Assembly: GCA_963726795.1 (NCBI GenBank)
Contig: CAVSDD010000004.1
Coordinates: 310,001-374,000, forward strand
Reading direction: 5' to 3'
Length of the DNA stretch: 64,000 nucleotides
Source: Hyphomicrobium_A sp963726795
GTDB taxonomy: Bacteria; Pseudomonadota; Alphaproteobacteria; Rhizobiales; Hyphomicrobiaceae
Shown: positions 52,939-62,900 of the stretch, in pieces
How positions within the stretch are numbered: position 1 is the stretch's first letter
How the letters are laid out: every line of letters starts with the position of its first letter
Made by a program: the position numbers and the translations under genes
Notes under the pieces: model-generated
What the model was told of the DNA's origin: nothing
Databases searched by the model: none
What the model saw: the letters and a program-made list of their open reading frames with translations, nothing else

Positions 52939-53861
52939 TGCTTGAGAGACGCGGGAAATCCGCTGGCCGTTTTGCTGCCGGGTTGGCAGCCGTCGTCGTT
53001 CTGTCCGGCGCGGCGCAAACACAGCCCGACCCGTCGCAGATGGCTACGAGGCAAAGTCCAGCAGCACGCATGGGTCCGCGCGTTCCCTTGCAGCCGCAAA
53101 CGCCCGGACCGGTGATCACGCCCGAGGCACCGCCCGTCGAGAGGGTCGAGGCCGACGTGTCGACGCGCAGCGTAGAGGTCACGACGGGGTTCACCGGGCA
53201 TGAGATCCTTGTATTCGGCGCCATTGATAATTCGCAGCAACCCGACGATCAGCCTGGCTACTACGATGTGGTGGTGGTGGTTGAGGGCACGCCCGTTCCG
53301 GTGGTCGTGCGCCGCAAGAGCGATGTGGCGGGTGTCTGGGTCAACACATCCTCGGTGACATTCGCCTCGGTGCCGAGCTACTACGCCATCGCCTCAAACC
53401 GCCCGATCGAGGAGATCGCCGGCCCGCAGGTGCTTGAGCGCCATGCCATCGGCTTTGCGCACATCAATATGACGCCATCGTCTGGCTACCAAAGGACATT
53501 CACCGACTTCCAGCTTGCCGCCTTCAAGGCCGCCGCGATCCGCCTAAAGCAGGACGATGGGCTTTATGTCGTACAGGCGCGCGACGGCGTCACGTTCACG
53601 GGTCGCAGCCTGTTCCGGAGCACAATCGCACTTCCGGCGAACGTGCCGGTTGGCCCATTGGTGGCGCGCACGTATCTCTTCCGGAACGGCAAGGTGCTGA
53701 GCGCGCATATCGCGCGCGTAACGCTCGAGCGCGCCGGTATCGAACGCGTGGTCCACACGTTCGCGTTCAGGTATCCCGCTACCTACGGGCTACTAGCGGT
53801 GCTACTTGCAGGCGTATTGGGCCTCATAGCTTCGACCTACTTCCGACGCGCGCCAGCTTGA
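52938..53861 (+). CDS. TIGR02186 family membrane-anchored protein, partner of TauE
   Basis: 307 residues from ATG 52938, sharing one base with the tauE stop. A signal sequence (RFAAGLAAVVVLSGAAQTQ) precedes a beta-rich periplasmic domain: VEVTTGFTGHEILVFGAI, YYDVVVVVEGTPVPVVVRRKS and GVWVNTSSVTFASVPSYYAIAS (in parts), and a C-terminal membrane helix (YGLLAVLLAGVLGLIAST). This is TIGR02186, an alphaproteobacterial family usually encoded beside TauE/SafE proteins. It probably acts as a periplasmic accessory of the transporter; this is inference from context. Confidence 0.88.
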   Translation: MLERRGKSAGRFAAGLAAVVVLSGAAQTQPDPSQMATRQSPAARMGPRVPLQPQTPGPVITPEAPPVERVEADVSTRSVEVTTGFTGHEILVFGAIDNSQQPDDQPGYYDVVVVVEGTPVPVVVRRKSDVAGVWVNTSSVTFASVPSYYAIASNRPIEEIAGPQVLERHAIGFAHINMTPSSGYQRTFTDFQLAAFKAAAIRLKQDDGLYVVQARDGVTFTGRSLFRSTIALPANVPVGPLVARTYLFRNGKVLSAHIARVTLERAGIERVVHTFAFRYPATYGLLAVLLAGVLGLIASTYFRRAPA

Positions 53862-53870
53862 GACACGCTC

Positions 53871-54593
53871 TCAGTCTTCCCTGAGAAGTCGCGTCGCCAT
53901 CGGGTAGAGCCCCTCCTGGCCCAGCATCCACACGCGCAAGCCATCGTTGCCAAACAGTGGCTCGAAAGCCTCGTCGAGGATGTTGAGGCCGCCCGTGAAC
54001 GTTCCGAACGCCGGCAGTACGAGACGCATGCCGTTGCCGACGAAACAGGGCTTGCGCAGCGTGTACCCGTGCAAAGATAACTTTGCGGCAGGATGCAGAT
54101 GGCCGGCGATCTCGTGCGTTACCCGTCCCGGCCGCGGCTCGTGGCGCAGGACGATTCCTTCGACTTCGATATCGCCGGTGACGCTGCCACCAAGGCGCTC
54201 GCTGATCTTGGGGTCGTGATTGCCGGTGACCCATATCCACTCGCGATCCTCCTGCATGATCTGCAGGATTTCCATCTCCTCGAGCCCGATGCGGTTCGAG
54301 GCCTCGACATCGTGGAGGCTGTCGCCGAGCGCAATGATGGTGCCGGCATCATAGCGGTCGATGACGGCGGCGAGGCGCCGCAACGTCTCGCGGGTATCGT
54401 AAGGGGGCACGAGATGGCCGCGCCGCGCGCAGGCTGAGCCCTTTTCAAGATGCAGGTCGGCGACGATCAGCGCGTTTTCGCTTGGCCAATAAAGCGCGCC
54501 CGACATGTCGGCGCGAAATACCTTTCCGCAGATCGAGATGGTCTGGTCCTGGAAATCATCGAAGTCGAGACGTTCCGGCTTCAGCTCGAGCAT
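53871..54593 (-). CDS. pdeM: Ligase-associated DNA damage response endonuclease PdeM
   Basis: 240 residues from ATG 54593, 5 bp after the helicase stop. A calcineurin-type metallophosphoesterase: IVADLHLEKGSA, ALGDSLHDVEA, VTGNHDPKI, RHEPRPGRVTHEIAGHLHPAAKLSLHG (in parts). The PdeM form is recognised by YWPSENALIVADLH and the C-terminal GTFTGGLNILDEAF. It belongs to a four-gene DNA damage set (ligase, exonuclease, Lhr-type helicase, PdeM); only the helicase and pdeM are present here. Confidence 0.93.
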   Translation of the reverse strand: MLELKPERLDFDDFQDQTISICGKVFRADMSGALYWPSENALIVADLHLEKGSACARRGHLVPPYDTRETLRRLAAVIDRYDAGTIIALGDSLHDVEASNRIGLEEMEILQIMQEDREWIWVTGNHDPKISERLGGSVTGDIEVEGIVLRHEPRPGRVTHEIAGHLHPAAKLSLHGYTLRKPCFVGNGMRLVLPAFGTFTGGLNILDEAFEPLFGNDGLRVWMLGQEGLYPMATRLLRED

Positions 54594-54598
54594 GACGT

Positions 54599-57161
54599 CT
54601 ACCCCCTCGCCGCTTCGTGGATCTGGGCATAGGCCGCAGCCTCGCGCAACAGATCTTCGCGCGCGGTACCCGCCACAGCCTCCCTGCCTATTTCGAGCAG
54701 GATGGGAATTGACATCGGCGAGGCGCCGTCGAGCGGTTGATGCCTGATTCGTCCCTTGACGCGGTGAAGAAAATCACCGAGCCGCGCGATGTCGAGCAGC
54801 CCTGTCGCGGCGTCGGCCCATGCGGCTTCGAGCAAGATGTGGTGCGGATCGTGCCGGCGGAGCACGTCGTAGACGAGGTTCGTCGACATCGCGATCTGGC
54901 GCCCGGTCTTCATGCGCACGCGCGACCGCCGCTCGACGAGGCCGGCGATCACGGCAACCTGGCGAAACGTACGTTTCATGAGATTTGATTCAGCAAGCCA
55001 GGCATCGAGGTCATCGCCCAGCATGTCCTCGGCAAACATCTCCGAAAGCCGCATCCGGTCGTGCTTGATCATGGCGGTGACGTCGCCCAGCCCCCAAATG
55101 GCCATCGCGTAATCGTTGGCGGCGAAGCCCAACGGCTGGGCGCCGGCACGGTCGAGACGGCGCGTCAGCAGCATGCCGAGAGTCTGGTGTGCAAGGCGTC
55201 CCTCGAAGGGATAGGCGACAAGGTAGTGCACGCCACGGCGCGAGAACGTCTCTATCAACACCTCATCGGGTCCCGGGAGTACGGACTTTTCCTGCTGCAG
55301 CGCCAGCCACTCGGCGACGGCGGCGGGGAGACGCTGCCAGGATCCAGGATCGGCTACCAACGTGCGCACGCGTTCGGCAAGATGCGTTGACAGAGGAAAC
55401 TTGCCGCTGTTGTAGCTCGGGATGATGGGATCCTTCGCGGCGGCCCGGGTCACGAAGGCTTCCGTCTCGCTCATGCCCTCAAAGCGCACGACCTCTCCGC
55501 CCAGGACGAAAGCATCGCCCGGACGCAACTGCTCGATGAAGTATTCGTCGACCTCGCCTAAGATGCGGCCGCCGACGAGTGCCGAGCGCGGTTGCGCTTT
55601 CCCTCGCCGCAAGAATCGCACCTTGATGAGCGGTGCGGCGACGATCGTGCCGGCGTTGAGTCGGTAGCTCTCGATGAAGCGCGGATGCGCAAGGCGAAGC
55701 CTGCCGTCGTCGGCAAGCTTAAGCTTGGCATAGCGGTCGTAGCTTTTGAGCGCGTAGCCCCCGTTGGTGACGAAATCGACGACGCGATTGAAGGTCGTCC
55801 GCGTGAGCGCTGAATAGGGCGTCGCCGAAATGACCTCGACATAAAGCCGGTCGGGATCGAACGGCCCGGCGCAGGCCGTTCCGAATATGTGCTGCGCCAG
55901 CACATCGAGCGCGCCCGACCGCGACAGCACGGCATCCTGCGCGCCCGCCTCGGCTGCATCGACGGCTGCCCGGCATTCCAGCACCTCAAAGCGGTTCGAC
56001 GGCACCAGGAGCGCCTGCGAAGGCTCGTCGAGTCGGTGATTGGCGCGGCCTATCCTTTGGATGAAGCGGCTTGCCCCCTTTGGCGCGCCGGCGTGGATTA
56101 CGAGATCAATATCGCCCCAGTCGATGCCGAGGTCGAGCGTCGAGGTGGCTACCACCGCTCTAAGCTTTCCCGCGGCCATTGCCGACTCGACCTTGCGCCG
56201 CTGGTCGGCATCGAGCGAGCCGTGATGCAGCGCGATCGGCAACGAATCTTCGTTGATGCGCCACAGCTCCTGGAACAGCAGCTCGGCCTGCATACGCGTA
56301 TTTACGAATACGAGGCTCGAGACGATGCTTTGCGATCGCTTCGAGGATCGCCGCAACTGCATAGCGGGTCGTGTGCCCACTCCACGGGACCGGCTCCTCG
56401 ATTTCGAGTATGGTGATCTGCGGCCGAGCGCCGCCGTCGAGCTGCACCAGATCGGCCATCTCGATGGCGCGCGAGGGAGCGGTCTGCGGCGCCAAATAAG
56501 CGCGCAGCTCGGACGGCCGCGCCACCGTCGCCGACAGGCCGAACGTCACGGCATTGGGTGCTATCGCACGCAGCCTCGCAACGTCGAGTGCCAGCAGGTC
56601 GCCGCGCTTCGACGCGCTCAGCGCGTGCAGTTCGTCGAGCACGATGGTGTCGAGATCGGCGAACATGTGCGCGCAATCAGCATGACTGAGCAGCAGGATG
56701 AGCTGCTCGGGCGTCGTCATCAGGATGTCGGGTGGCCGCACCCGTTGTCGCTGACGGCGGCTGACGGGTGTGTCGCCGCTCCGCGTCTCCGTACGAATTT
56801 TCAGCCCCATCTCCTGGATGGGGATCATCAGGTTACGGGCAACGTCGACCGCGAGGGCCTTAAGGGGGGAGATATAGAGCGTGTGCAAACCCGCGCCTTT
56901 GCGCTCGCGCCGGGGCTTCGTCAGGCTGATCAGGCTCGGCAGGAAGCCGGCCAGCGTCTTGCCGGCCCCCGTAGGAGCGATCAGCAACGTCGAGCGCCGC
57001 TCCGCTCCCGCGCGCACCATGGCAAGCTGATGCGGGCGTGGCGTCCAGCCCCGGGCGTCAAACCATTGGGCAAATGGGGCAGTTAGCTCGGGCGCGGCGG
57101 GACGCGCTGCAGCCGTCCGGCGGCGCGGCTTTATGCCGGGCGATGTGCTCGCTTCACCCAT
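54599..57161 (-). pseudogene. Ligase-associated DEXH-box helicase (Lhr family), broken by a +1 frameshift
   Basis: From ATG 57161 the first 280 residues are in one frame: Q-motif region, Walker A APTGAGKT, DELHALSASKRGDLL (DELH), and FGLSATVARP. Just before the second RecA domain, near 56317-56325, one extra base moves the frame; it continues as SLVFVNTRMQAELLFQEL, ATSTLDLGIDWGDIDLVIHAG (in parts), RFIQRIGRANHR and the Lhr-specific C-terminal region to the stop at 54599. Removing one base gives 853 residues, normal for TIGR04121-type helicases. Adjacent pdeM supports the assignment. As written the protein ends in shadow sequence soon after the shift. Confidence 0.92.
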
Positions 57162-57240
57162 GCCACGCCCTCTTGGCGATTATGCTAAGAGATAGCATCG
57201 TATAGTCTGGACAACCCGGCGCAAAGGAGCACGGAGCACT

Positions 57241-57520
57241 ATGGATCGCGAGACATTCCTCGGCGGCAGCATATTCGGGGTCGTGATCCGGCTCGCGGTG
57301 CTCTCGATCGTCGTGGGCATTGTGCTGTCCGCGCTCGGCATTACGCCGGACAACTTCTTCTATCAAATAAGAACGCTGCTGCAGCGAATCTGATGACCTC
57401 GGCTTCGGAGCGATCGAATCCGCGCTCGAGTATCTCCTGCTCGGCGCCATGGTTGTCGTCCCGATCTGGCTTATCTCGCGCCTTCTCAAAACCGCGCGAA
57501 ACCACAAGGAGACGCCGTAA
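57241..57520 (+). pseudogene. DUF6460-like small membrane protein, broken by a +1 frameshift
   Basis: From ATG 57241 (AGGAGC upstream) it reads MDRETFLGGSIFGVVIRL, one membrane helix (LSIVVGIVLSALGI), TPDNFFYQIRTLLQRI, then meets TGA at 57391. One extra base there (near 57390-57392) hides the rest, which continues in the next frame as DLGFGAIESALEYLLLGAMVVVPIWLISRLL with a second membrane helix to TAA 57518-57520. Corrected, it is 92 residues. The family is small, alphaproteobacterial and of unknown function. Confidence 0.75.
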
Positions 57521-57527
57521 GCGGCGC

Positions 57528-58619
57528 CTAGGTGTCCAGCGGCATCCGGGCCCACGTCTTGGCCTCGCGTCCAACGAGTTCTGAGAGCTCGGTGACATTT
57601 GCGGAGCGCACCGCGGCAACGAGGCGCTCCTTGATGCGCCCGATGAGCCCCGCACCCTCGTAGATGAGGCCCGTGTAAAGCTGTAGCAGTGTGGCGCCGG
57701 CTTCGATTTTGGCGAGTGCCGCGGCGCCGCTATCAATGCCACCGATGCCGATGAGCGGGATGCTGCCGCCGGTCGCCTCGTATATTCTGGCCAGCATGGC
57801 TGTCGAGCGCTGAAACAGTGGCCGTCCCGAGAGGCCTCCAGCCTCACGCGCATTTCTATCGCGAAGCCCCTTGCGCGACAGTGTCGTGTTTGAGATTGCG
57901 ATTGCGTCGACCGCGTGCGCCGTCAGCTGCTCGATGACGGCCGGGAGATCGTCCTCAGCGATGTCGCACGTCAGTTTCACGACGATCGGACGCTTCGGCC
58001 TGCCGTCGGCGATGATTGCCGCGCGCGCCGCCATGACGCGCCGTAGCAGTTGGTCGAGCGCGGCGGGTGTCTGCAGGTCCCGCAACCCCGGCGTGTTGGG
58101 AGAGGAAATGTTGATCACGAAGTAGCTTGCGACATCATAAAACGCATCGATGCCGTGCACGTAGTCGCCGATACGGTCGATCGTGTCCTTGTTGGCTCCG
58201 ATATTCACGCCGACCACGCCCGACTTGGGACGCGCCGCCAAACGCTCGAGCGTGGCCGCAAGTCCCTCGTTGTTGAAACCCAACCGATTGATTACGGCGC
58301 TGTCAGCAGGAAGCCGGAACACGCGCGGTCGCGGGTTGCCGTTCTGGGCGCGGGGTGTCACCGTGCCCACCTCGGCAAATCCGCACCCAAGCCGGATAAG
58401 CGCATCGGGCACGCGCGCGTTCTTGTCGAAGCCCGCGGCAATGGCCAGCGGATTTGACAGCGCCAGCCCGGAAAATCGCACCGCCAGGGAAGGATGGTCA
58501 GGGCCTGAGGCTCTAGGAAATAGTCCTAGTTCCAGTGCCTTGAGCGTCAGCTCGTGGGCATCTTCAGGCGACAGCAGTGCGAGTGCCCGCGGCGTGGTGT
58601 CAATGAGGCGGCGCAGCAT
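57528..58619 (-). CDS. pyrD: Dihydroorotate dehydrogenase (quinone), class 2
   Basis: 363 residues from ATG 58619. Class 2 features: an N-terminal membrane-associating helix pair (LIDTTPRALALLSPEDAHELTLKALELG, in parts), AAGFDKNARVPDAL, RLGFNNEGL, GVNIGANKD, INISSPNTPGLRDLQ (catalytic Ser in this class), SNTTLSRKGL and IGIGGIDSG for FMN phosphate binding. It oxidises dihydroorotate to orotate in pyrimidine synthesis with ubiquinone as acceptor. It is preceded by a DUF952 gene, a conserved pairing. Confidence 0.96.
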   Translation of the reverse strand: MLRRLIDTTPRALALLSPEDAHELTLKALELGLFPRASGPDHPSLAVRFSGLALSNPLAIAAGFDKNARVPDALIRLGCGFAEVGTVTPRAQNGNPRPRVFRLPADSAVINRLGFNNEGLAATLERLAARPKSGVVGVNIGANKDTIDRIGDYVHGIDAFYDVASYFVINISSPNTPGLRDLQTPAALDQLLRRVMAARAAIIADGRPKRPIVVKLTCDIAEDDLPAVIEQLTAHAVDAIAISNTTLSRKGLRDRNAREAGGLSGRPLFQRSTAMLARIYEATGGSIPLIGIGGIDSGAAALAKIEAGATLLQLYTGLIYEGAGLIGRIKERLVAAVRSANVTELSELVGREAKTWARMPLDT

Positions 58620-58622
58620 CGA

Positions 58623-58980
58623 TTATAGATCCGCCGGCAAAACGGGCACGCCATTTTCGTCGAGAGTCAACGCGTGGGTCGCGCGTGCAGCGGTCGTTGA
58701 AAGTGAAGCATAGAGGTGCGGGAAAAGCTCGCCGTTGCGTGAAGCTTCCCATTTCAGATCGGCGCCGAGGTCCGAAGATTTCGAACGCGATGAGAACAAG
58801 ATCCGTCTCTCCTTTGAAGTGCCGTGCGAGCGTCCCGCCCAACTGATGCAGCGCTGACAAATGGATGAAGCCGTCCCTCACGTCGTCGGGCGATCCAATA
58901 AATTTTCCGATGCGACATGCTTCCGACCAAGCGTCGTGTTTTGCAACCTTGAAAACGCGCGTTGCACGAGGAACGATCAC
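58623..58980 (-). pseudogene. DUF952 family protein, broken by a +1 frameshift
   Basis: The start is probably GTG 58980 (AAAGG upstream) or TTG 59001. The first part reads VFKVAKHDAWSEACRIG, GSPDDVRDGFIHLSALHQL, TLARHFKGETDLVLIAFEI. One extra base at 58775-58776 then shifts the frame, and DLGADLKWEASRNGELFPHLYASL to VPVLPADL continues in the next frame to TAA 58623-58625. Corrected length is 118 residues, usual for DUF952. The family typically precedes pyrD, as here; its biochemical role is unknown. Confidence 0.85.
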
Positions 58981-59209
58981 CGCTGCACCTTTGCAATGCA
59001 ACGTTCTCGCGTGGGGATCTCCGCCACGGTTGTGTGGTGCCGCCAGCCTTGTCGCATTTTCGTCAGCAGCTCGTTGCTTTGTTCCAATGGATGGTCCTTT
59101 TCCCGCGAGGCGGCTGTCGGGATCGATGCGACCATGTTAGCTTTGAAAAGGTTGCAACAGCGTCCTACGCGCACTGAGCGCCTGGATGCAACGAAGAAAA
59201 AAGAAATCG

Positions 59210-60982
59210 ATGTTCGCAGGTCTGCCAACGGCGTCGCTCACTGTCTCTGAGCTCTTCTCTACGCCATTCCACTTTTCAATCCCCTGTTACCAGAGGCCGT
59301 ACTCTTGGACGATTGTGGAAGCCGGCCAACTTCTGGAGGATGTTCTTACGGCCGCCGGTGTCGATAGCGGAGTTGCTGCTGAACCAGATTATTTTCTCGG
59401 AGCCATCCTGCTGCTAGACGGCGCGGGCGGCGACCTTCCCAAGGCGCGGGAACGCGAGCCGCGGCAATTCGAGATCGTCGATGGGCAGCAGCGCCTCGTG
59501 ACGCTCGCAATTTTGGCTGCCGTTCTGCGCGATTTGGGGACTGATCGGTGGCGCTGGGGCGCCCGCGACAGGCTCGATCAACTCATCGGGGCCGACGCCT
59601 CGGCGGCGCGGCTAAAAGGGGTCAGCTATCGCATCGAGCTACGCTCGCGCGAACAAGACTTCCTTGGAACATACATACAAACGCGCGGGGCTTGCCGGGA
59701 AACGAAGGCCGCAGAACCATCGAATGAGACCGAGGAACGCCTCTTTGCGGTGCGCGAGCACTTCATGAGCGAGCTTGCCGCGCTTGAGGATACCGAGCGT
59801 CGGCGGCTCGTCGATTACCTGTGCGATCAATGCCATTTCGTCGTTGTGTTGACGCGCGACATCGACCGGGCGCACCGCTTGTTCACAGTGCTCAACGAAC
59901 GGGGACGCGTTCTGCGGCGCAACGATATCCTCAAGGCCGAGCTATTGAAGAACGTGGCGCCCGATCGCCTCGGCGATGCCCTGGCGCAGTGGGAACGCTC
60001 CGAGCAACTCCTGGGGTCGGGCTTTGAGGCTTTCTTCAGTCACGTGTTCAGTATCTACGGTCAGGCCGAAACCAAAATCATTGCAGGCGTGCGCCGTGCC
60101 GTCGCCGAGACGGGTGGCCCGGAGCTTTTCCTGTCGAACGTGGTGACGCCCCTGGCGCAGGCTTATTACCGGGTCAGCCACGCGGCTGACGTAGAGCTCA
60201 ACATCGACGCGGAGACGCGGCGCTACCTCGTATATCTCGGGAGGATCTCGGAAGGTGATTGGGCGCCGGCCGCGATCTTGGCCTTGCGTCACTATGGCGA
60301 GGACCCCGCGCGCGGTGCGTTGCTGCTGAAAGAGATCGACCGGCTTGCGCACCTGCTACGGCTGCTCAAGGTCGGCAACGCCAAGCGCGGGCGCCGGTTC
60401 GCCGACGTGATCGAACTGATCAAGGCCAACGGCTCGGTCGTTCCCGGCGAAGGCCCGTTCAAGCTGTCGCGCGAGGAAATCCGAAATATCAGCTATCACT
60501 TGCGCGCCCCCTACAAGCGTGACCAGCAGGTTTGCAAGCTGCTGCTGCTGCGCCTGAACGATGAGATGTCACGCGCCACGACGCTTCTCGATCCGAGCGA
60601 CTACAGCGTCGAGCACGTTCTGCCGCAACGCCCGAGCGCCACCGGCGAGTGGCGTCGCTGGTTCCCCGACGGGGAGGAGCGAGAGGCCTGCACTGAAAGC
60701 CTGGGTAATCTCGTGGTGGTGACGCAGCGCCAGAATGAGCGTGCACGCAACCAGGAGTTCCAGCGCAAACGCGACAGCTACCGCGGGGCCGTCGATGATC
60801 CCCCCGTACTTCCGATCACGCGCGAGGTGGTCGATGCGGCGGCGTGGCGTCCCGCCGACATTCGCGCGCGGGAGGCGCGGCTGCTGGATCTCGTCAGCGC
60901 CACTTGGGGTGTCGAGTTCGGCAGGCAGCAGGGCGGGCGCGGGCAGGATACGCGGGTGGCGCTGCGCAGCGACGTCGCCTGA
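59210..60982 (+). CDS. DUF262/DUF1524 (GmrSD-like) protein
   Basis: 590 residues from ATG 59210; an ATG at 59186 adds 8 basic residues (start uncertain, both ribosome binding sites weak). The N-terminal DUF262 domain has IPCYQRPYSW (about 24-33) and FEIVDGQQRLVTL (about 87-99), the nucleotide-binding signature of GmrS/DndB-like ParB-fold enzymes. The C-terminal DUF1524 domain holds the HNH-like nuclease: YSVEHVLPQRP and SLGNLVVVTQRQNERARN. Fused DUF262-DUF1524 proteins include type IV restriction enzymes that cut modified DNA. It stands alone, without other defence genes. Confidence 0.88.
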   Translation: MFAGLPTASLTVSELFSTPFHFSIPCYQRPYSWTIVEAGQLLEDVLTAAGVDSGVAAEPDYFLGAILLLDGAGGDLPKAREREPRQFEIVDGQQRLVTLAILAAVLRDLGTDRWRWGARDRLDQLIGADASAARLKGVSYRIELRSREQDFLGTYIQTRGACRETKAAEPSNETEERLFAVREHFMSELAALEDTERRRLVDYLCDQCHFVVVLTRDIDRAHRLFTVLNERGRVLRRNDILKAELLKNVAPDRLGDALAQWERSEQLLGSGFEAFFSHVFSIYGQAETKIIAGVRRAVAETGGPELFLSNVVTPLAQAYYRVSHAADVELNIDAETRRYLVYLGRISEGDWAPAAILALRHYGEDPARGALLLKEIDRLAHLLRLLKVGNAKRGRRFADVIELIKANGSVVPGEGPFKLSREEIRNISYHLRAPYKRDQQVCKLLLLRLNDEMSRATTLLDPSDYSVEHVLPQRPSATGEWRRWFPDGEEREACTESLGNLVVVTQRQNERARNQEFQRKRDSYRGAVDDPPVLPITREVVDAAAWRPADIRAREARLLDLVSATWGVEFGRQQGGRGQDTRVALRSDVA

Positions 60983-60990
60983 ACTTTGGG

Positions 60991-62649
60991 CTAGCCGTTG
61001 GTGGCGGCGAGAAGCTTGCCGGACAGCGCCTTGTCGATGAGCGTGCGCGTTTCCGGCACCCCGTAGAGCGATATGAAGCTGCCAAAGCGAGGACCCTTTT
61101 CCTCGCCGAGCAGGACCTCGTAGATGGCGTTGAACCAAGCGTTCGACACGCCAGGGCGCTCAGGTGTCGCGCCCTTGGCGGCCGGATCCTGATAGCGCGG
61201 GATTGCTCGGCCGACGTCGTAGATCAGCGTCTGCAGATCCTCGGCCGTCGCGTCAGGTTTGGCGGCCGCCAGCGCATCCGACAGCGCGCGCAACCCTTGC
61301 GTCTCGACCTCGTCGGCGAGGCGGTACTTTTTGCGCGGCTTCACGAAGTCGGCGTAGTAGCGCACCGCGTAGCCCGCGAGCTGGTCGAGGAGGGGATGCG
61401 TTGTCCCATCGACGCCCTTCACGTGCCTGCGGATGAAGCCCCACAGCACGTCCTTGTCCTCCGCGTTGGATGCGGCGACAAGATTGAGCAGCAATGCGAA
61501 TGTAAGTGGCGTGTCGGCTGCGGGCGGATTTCCGCCATGAACGTGCCACACGGCATTGTCGAGCTTGGCCTTGCCGTCCTGGCGCGGATAGGCGGCCAGC
61601 AACTGCAGATACTCGTCGACCGCGCGCGGGATCACGTCAAAGTACAACCGTTTCGCCGACTTCGGCTTCTGGAACATGAACAGAGACAGGCTTTCGGGGC
61701 TCGCATAGCGCAGCCACTCGTCGATCGTCAGCCCGTTTCCCTTCGACTTTGAGATCTTCTCGCCGTTGTCGTCGAGAAACAGCTCGTAGTTGAAACCTTC
61801 GGGCGGGGCGCCGCCGAGCGCTTTGCAGATCCGCGATGATAAAGTCACCGACTCGATCAGGTCCTTACCCGCCATCTCATAATCGACGCCGATCGCGGTC
61901 CAGCGCATTGCCCAATCAGCCTTCCACTGGCACTTGACGCGCCCCCCCGTCACGAGCGTTTCGACCTTCTCGCCGGTCTCCGGATCGAGGTAGACAATCG
62001 TGCCCTTCTTGAGGTTTCGCTCGATCATCGGCACCTGCAGTACCTTGCCGCTCGTGGGAGAAATCGGGAGGAACGGCGAATAGGTCGCGCGGCGCTCCGG
62101 CCCGAGCGTCGGCAGGATGATGTCCATCACCTGGTCGTAGGCCTCGAGCATCCGCAGCAACGTCTCGTCGAACACGCCCGAGCCGTAAGCCTGCGTCGCC
62201 GACACGAACTCGTAGTCAAAGCGAAAGCGATCCAGGAAGTCGCGTAGCATCGCGTTGTTGTGATCGGCGAAGCTTGCAAATTTTCCGTAGGGGTCTGGAA
62301 CTTTGGTCAGCGGCTTGTCGAGCGAGGCCGCGAGCAACTCCTGGTTGGGCACATTGCCCGGCACTTTGCGCAGGCCATCCATATCGTCGGAAAAGCAGAT
62401 GAGTCTCGTCGTGCGCTTGCCCTCGGTCAGAACGTCGAAAGCGTGCCGCACCATGCTCGTGCGCGCGACCTCGCCAAAGGTGCCGATGTGCGGTAGCCCC
62501 GATGGGCCATAGCCGGTTTCGAAGATCACGGTCTTTTCGCCGCCGCCCTTGATCTTGCCAAGGCGCGCAATCAGACGGCGCGCCTCCTCGAACGGCCACG
62601 TCTTCGCGTCGGGGAGGGCTTCAGACAAAGCGGGATTGGGCGCGGTCAT
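60991..62649 (-). CDS. lysS: Lysyl-tRNA synthetase, class I
   Basis: 552 residues from ATG 62649; a TTG 24 bp upstream is less likely. It is a class I (archaeal/alphaproteobacterial) enzyme: the HIGH-type motif SGLPHIGTFGEVARTSMV, KWxx-like FSDDMDGLRKVP, the KMSKS-type KISKSKGNGLTIDEW, and the alpha-helix cage domain at the C-terminus. It charges tRNA-Lys. The gene is intact and convergent with the DUF262 gene, 8 bp away. Confidence 0.96.
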   Translation of the reverse strand: MTAPNPALSEALPDAKTWPFEEARRLIARLGKIKGGGEKTVIFETGYGPSGLPHIGTFGEVARTSMVRHAFDVLTEGKRTTRLICFSDDMDGLRKVPGNVPNQELLAASLDKPLTKVPDPYGKFASFADHNNAMLRDFLDRFRFDYEFVSATQAYGSGVFDETLLRMLEAYDQVMDIILPTLGPERRATYSPFLPISPTSGKVLQVPMIERNLKKGTIVYLDPETGEKVETLVTGGRVKCQWKADWAMRWTAIGVDYEMAGKDLIESVTLSSRICKALGGAPPEGFNYELFLDDNGEKISKSKGNGLTIDEWLRYASPESLSLFMFQKPKSAKRLYFDVIPRAVDEYLQLLAAYPRQDGKAKLDNAVWHVHGGNPPAADTPLTFALLLNLVAASNAEDKDVLWGFIRRHVKGVDGTTHPLLDQLAGYAVRYYADFVKPRKKYRLADEVETQGLRALSDALAAAKPDATAEDLQTLIYDVGRAIPRYQDPAAKGATPERPGVSNAWFNAIYEVLLGEEKGPRFGSFISLYGVPETRTLIDKALSGKLLAATNG

Positions 62650-62900
62650 GGGCGGTGAAACACTTTGCTGCAATTGCGGGAGTGCCGGTTATCGGCTGCG
62701 GACCCTAGGGTCGCTGCGCTCCCCGCGTCAATCACCCCGCTCTATCTCGAGGACAGTCCAAACTTCCCATTCGCGGGGCGAATTAAAGGTCCTCGCGCTT
62801 TCGCGCGACCATAGTTACAATGTAGCGTAAGTGGGTCGGCTTTATTGCCGCGAACCGCAACCAGATAAGGGCGATCGTCGCCCAGCCTAGGGAGCAAACA

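Noticed and set aside
57162..57240. Programmed +1 frameshifting as explanation for the broken genes
   Set aside because: The shift points share no slippery motif or common context, and affect unrelated genes that are unshifted in known relatives; error or decay is more economical.
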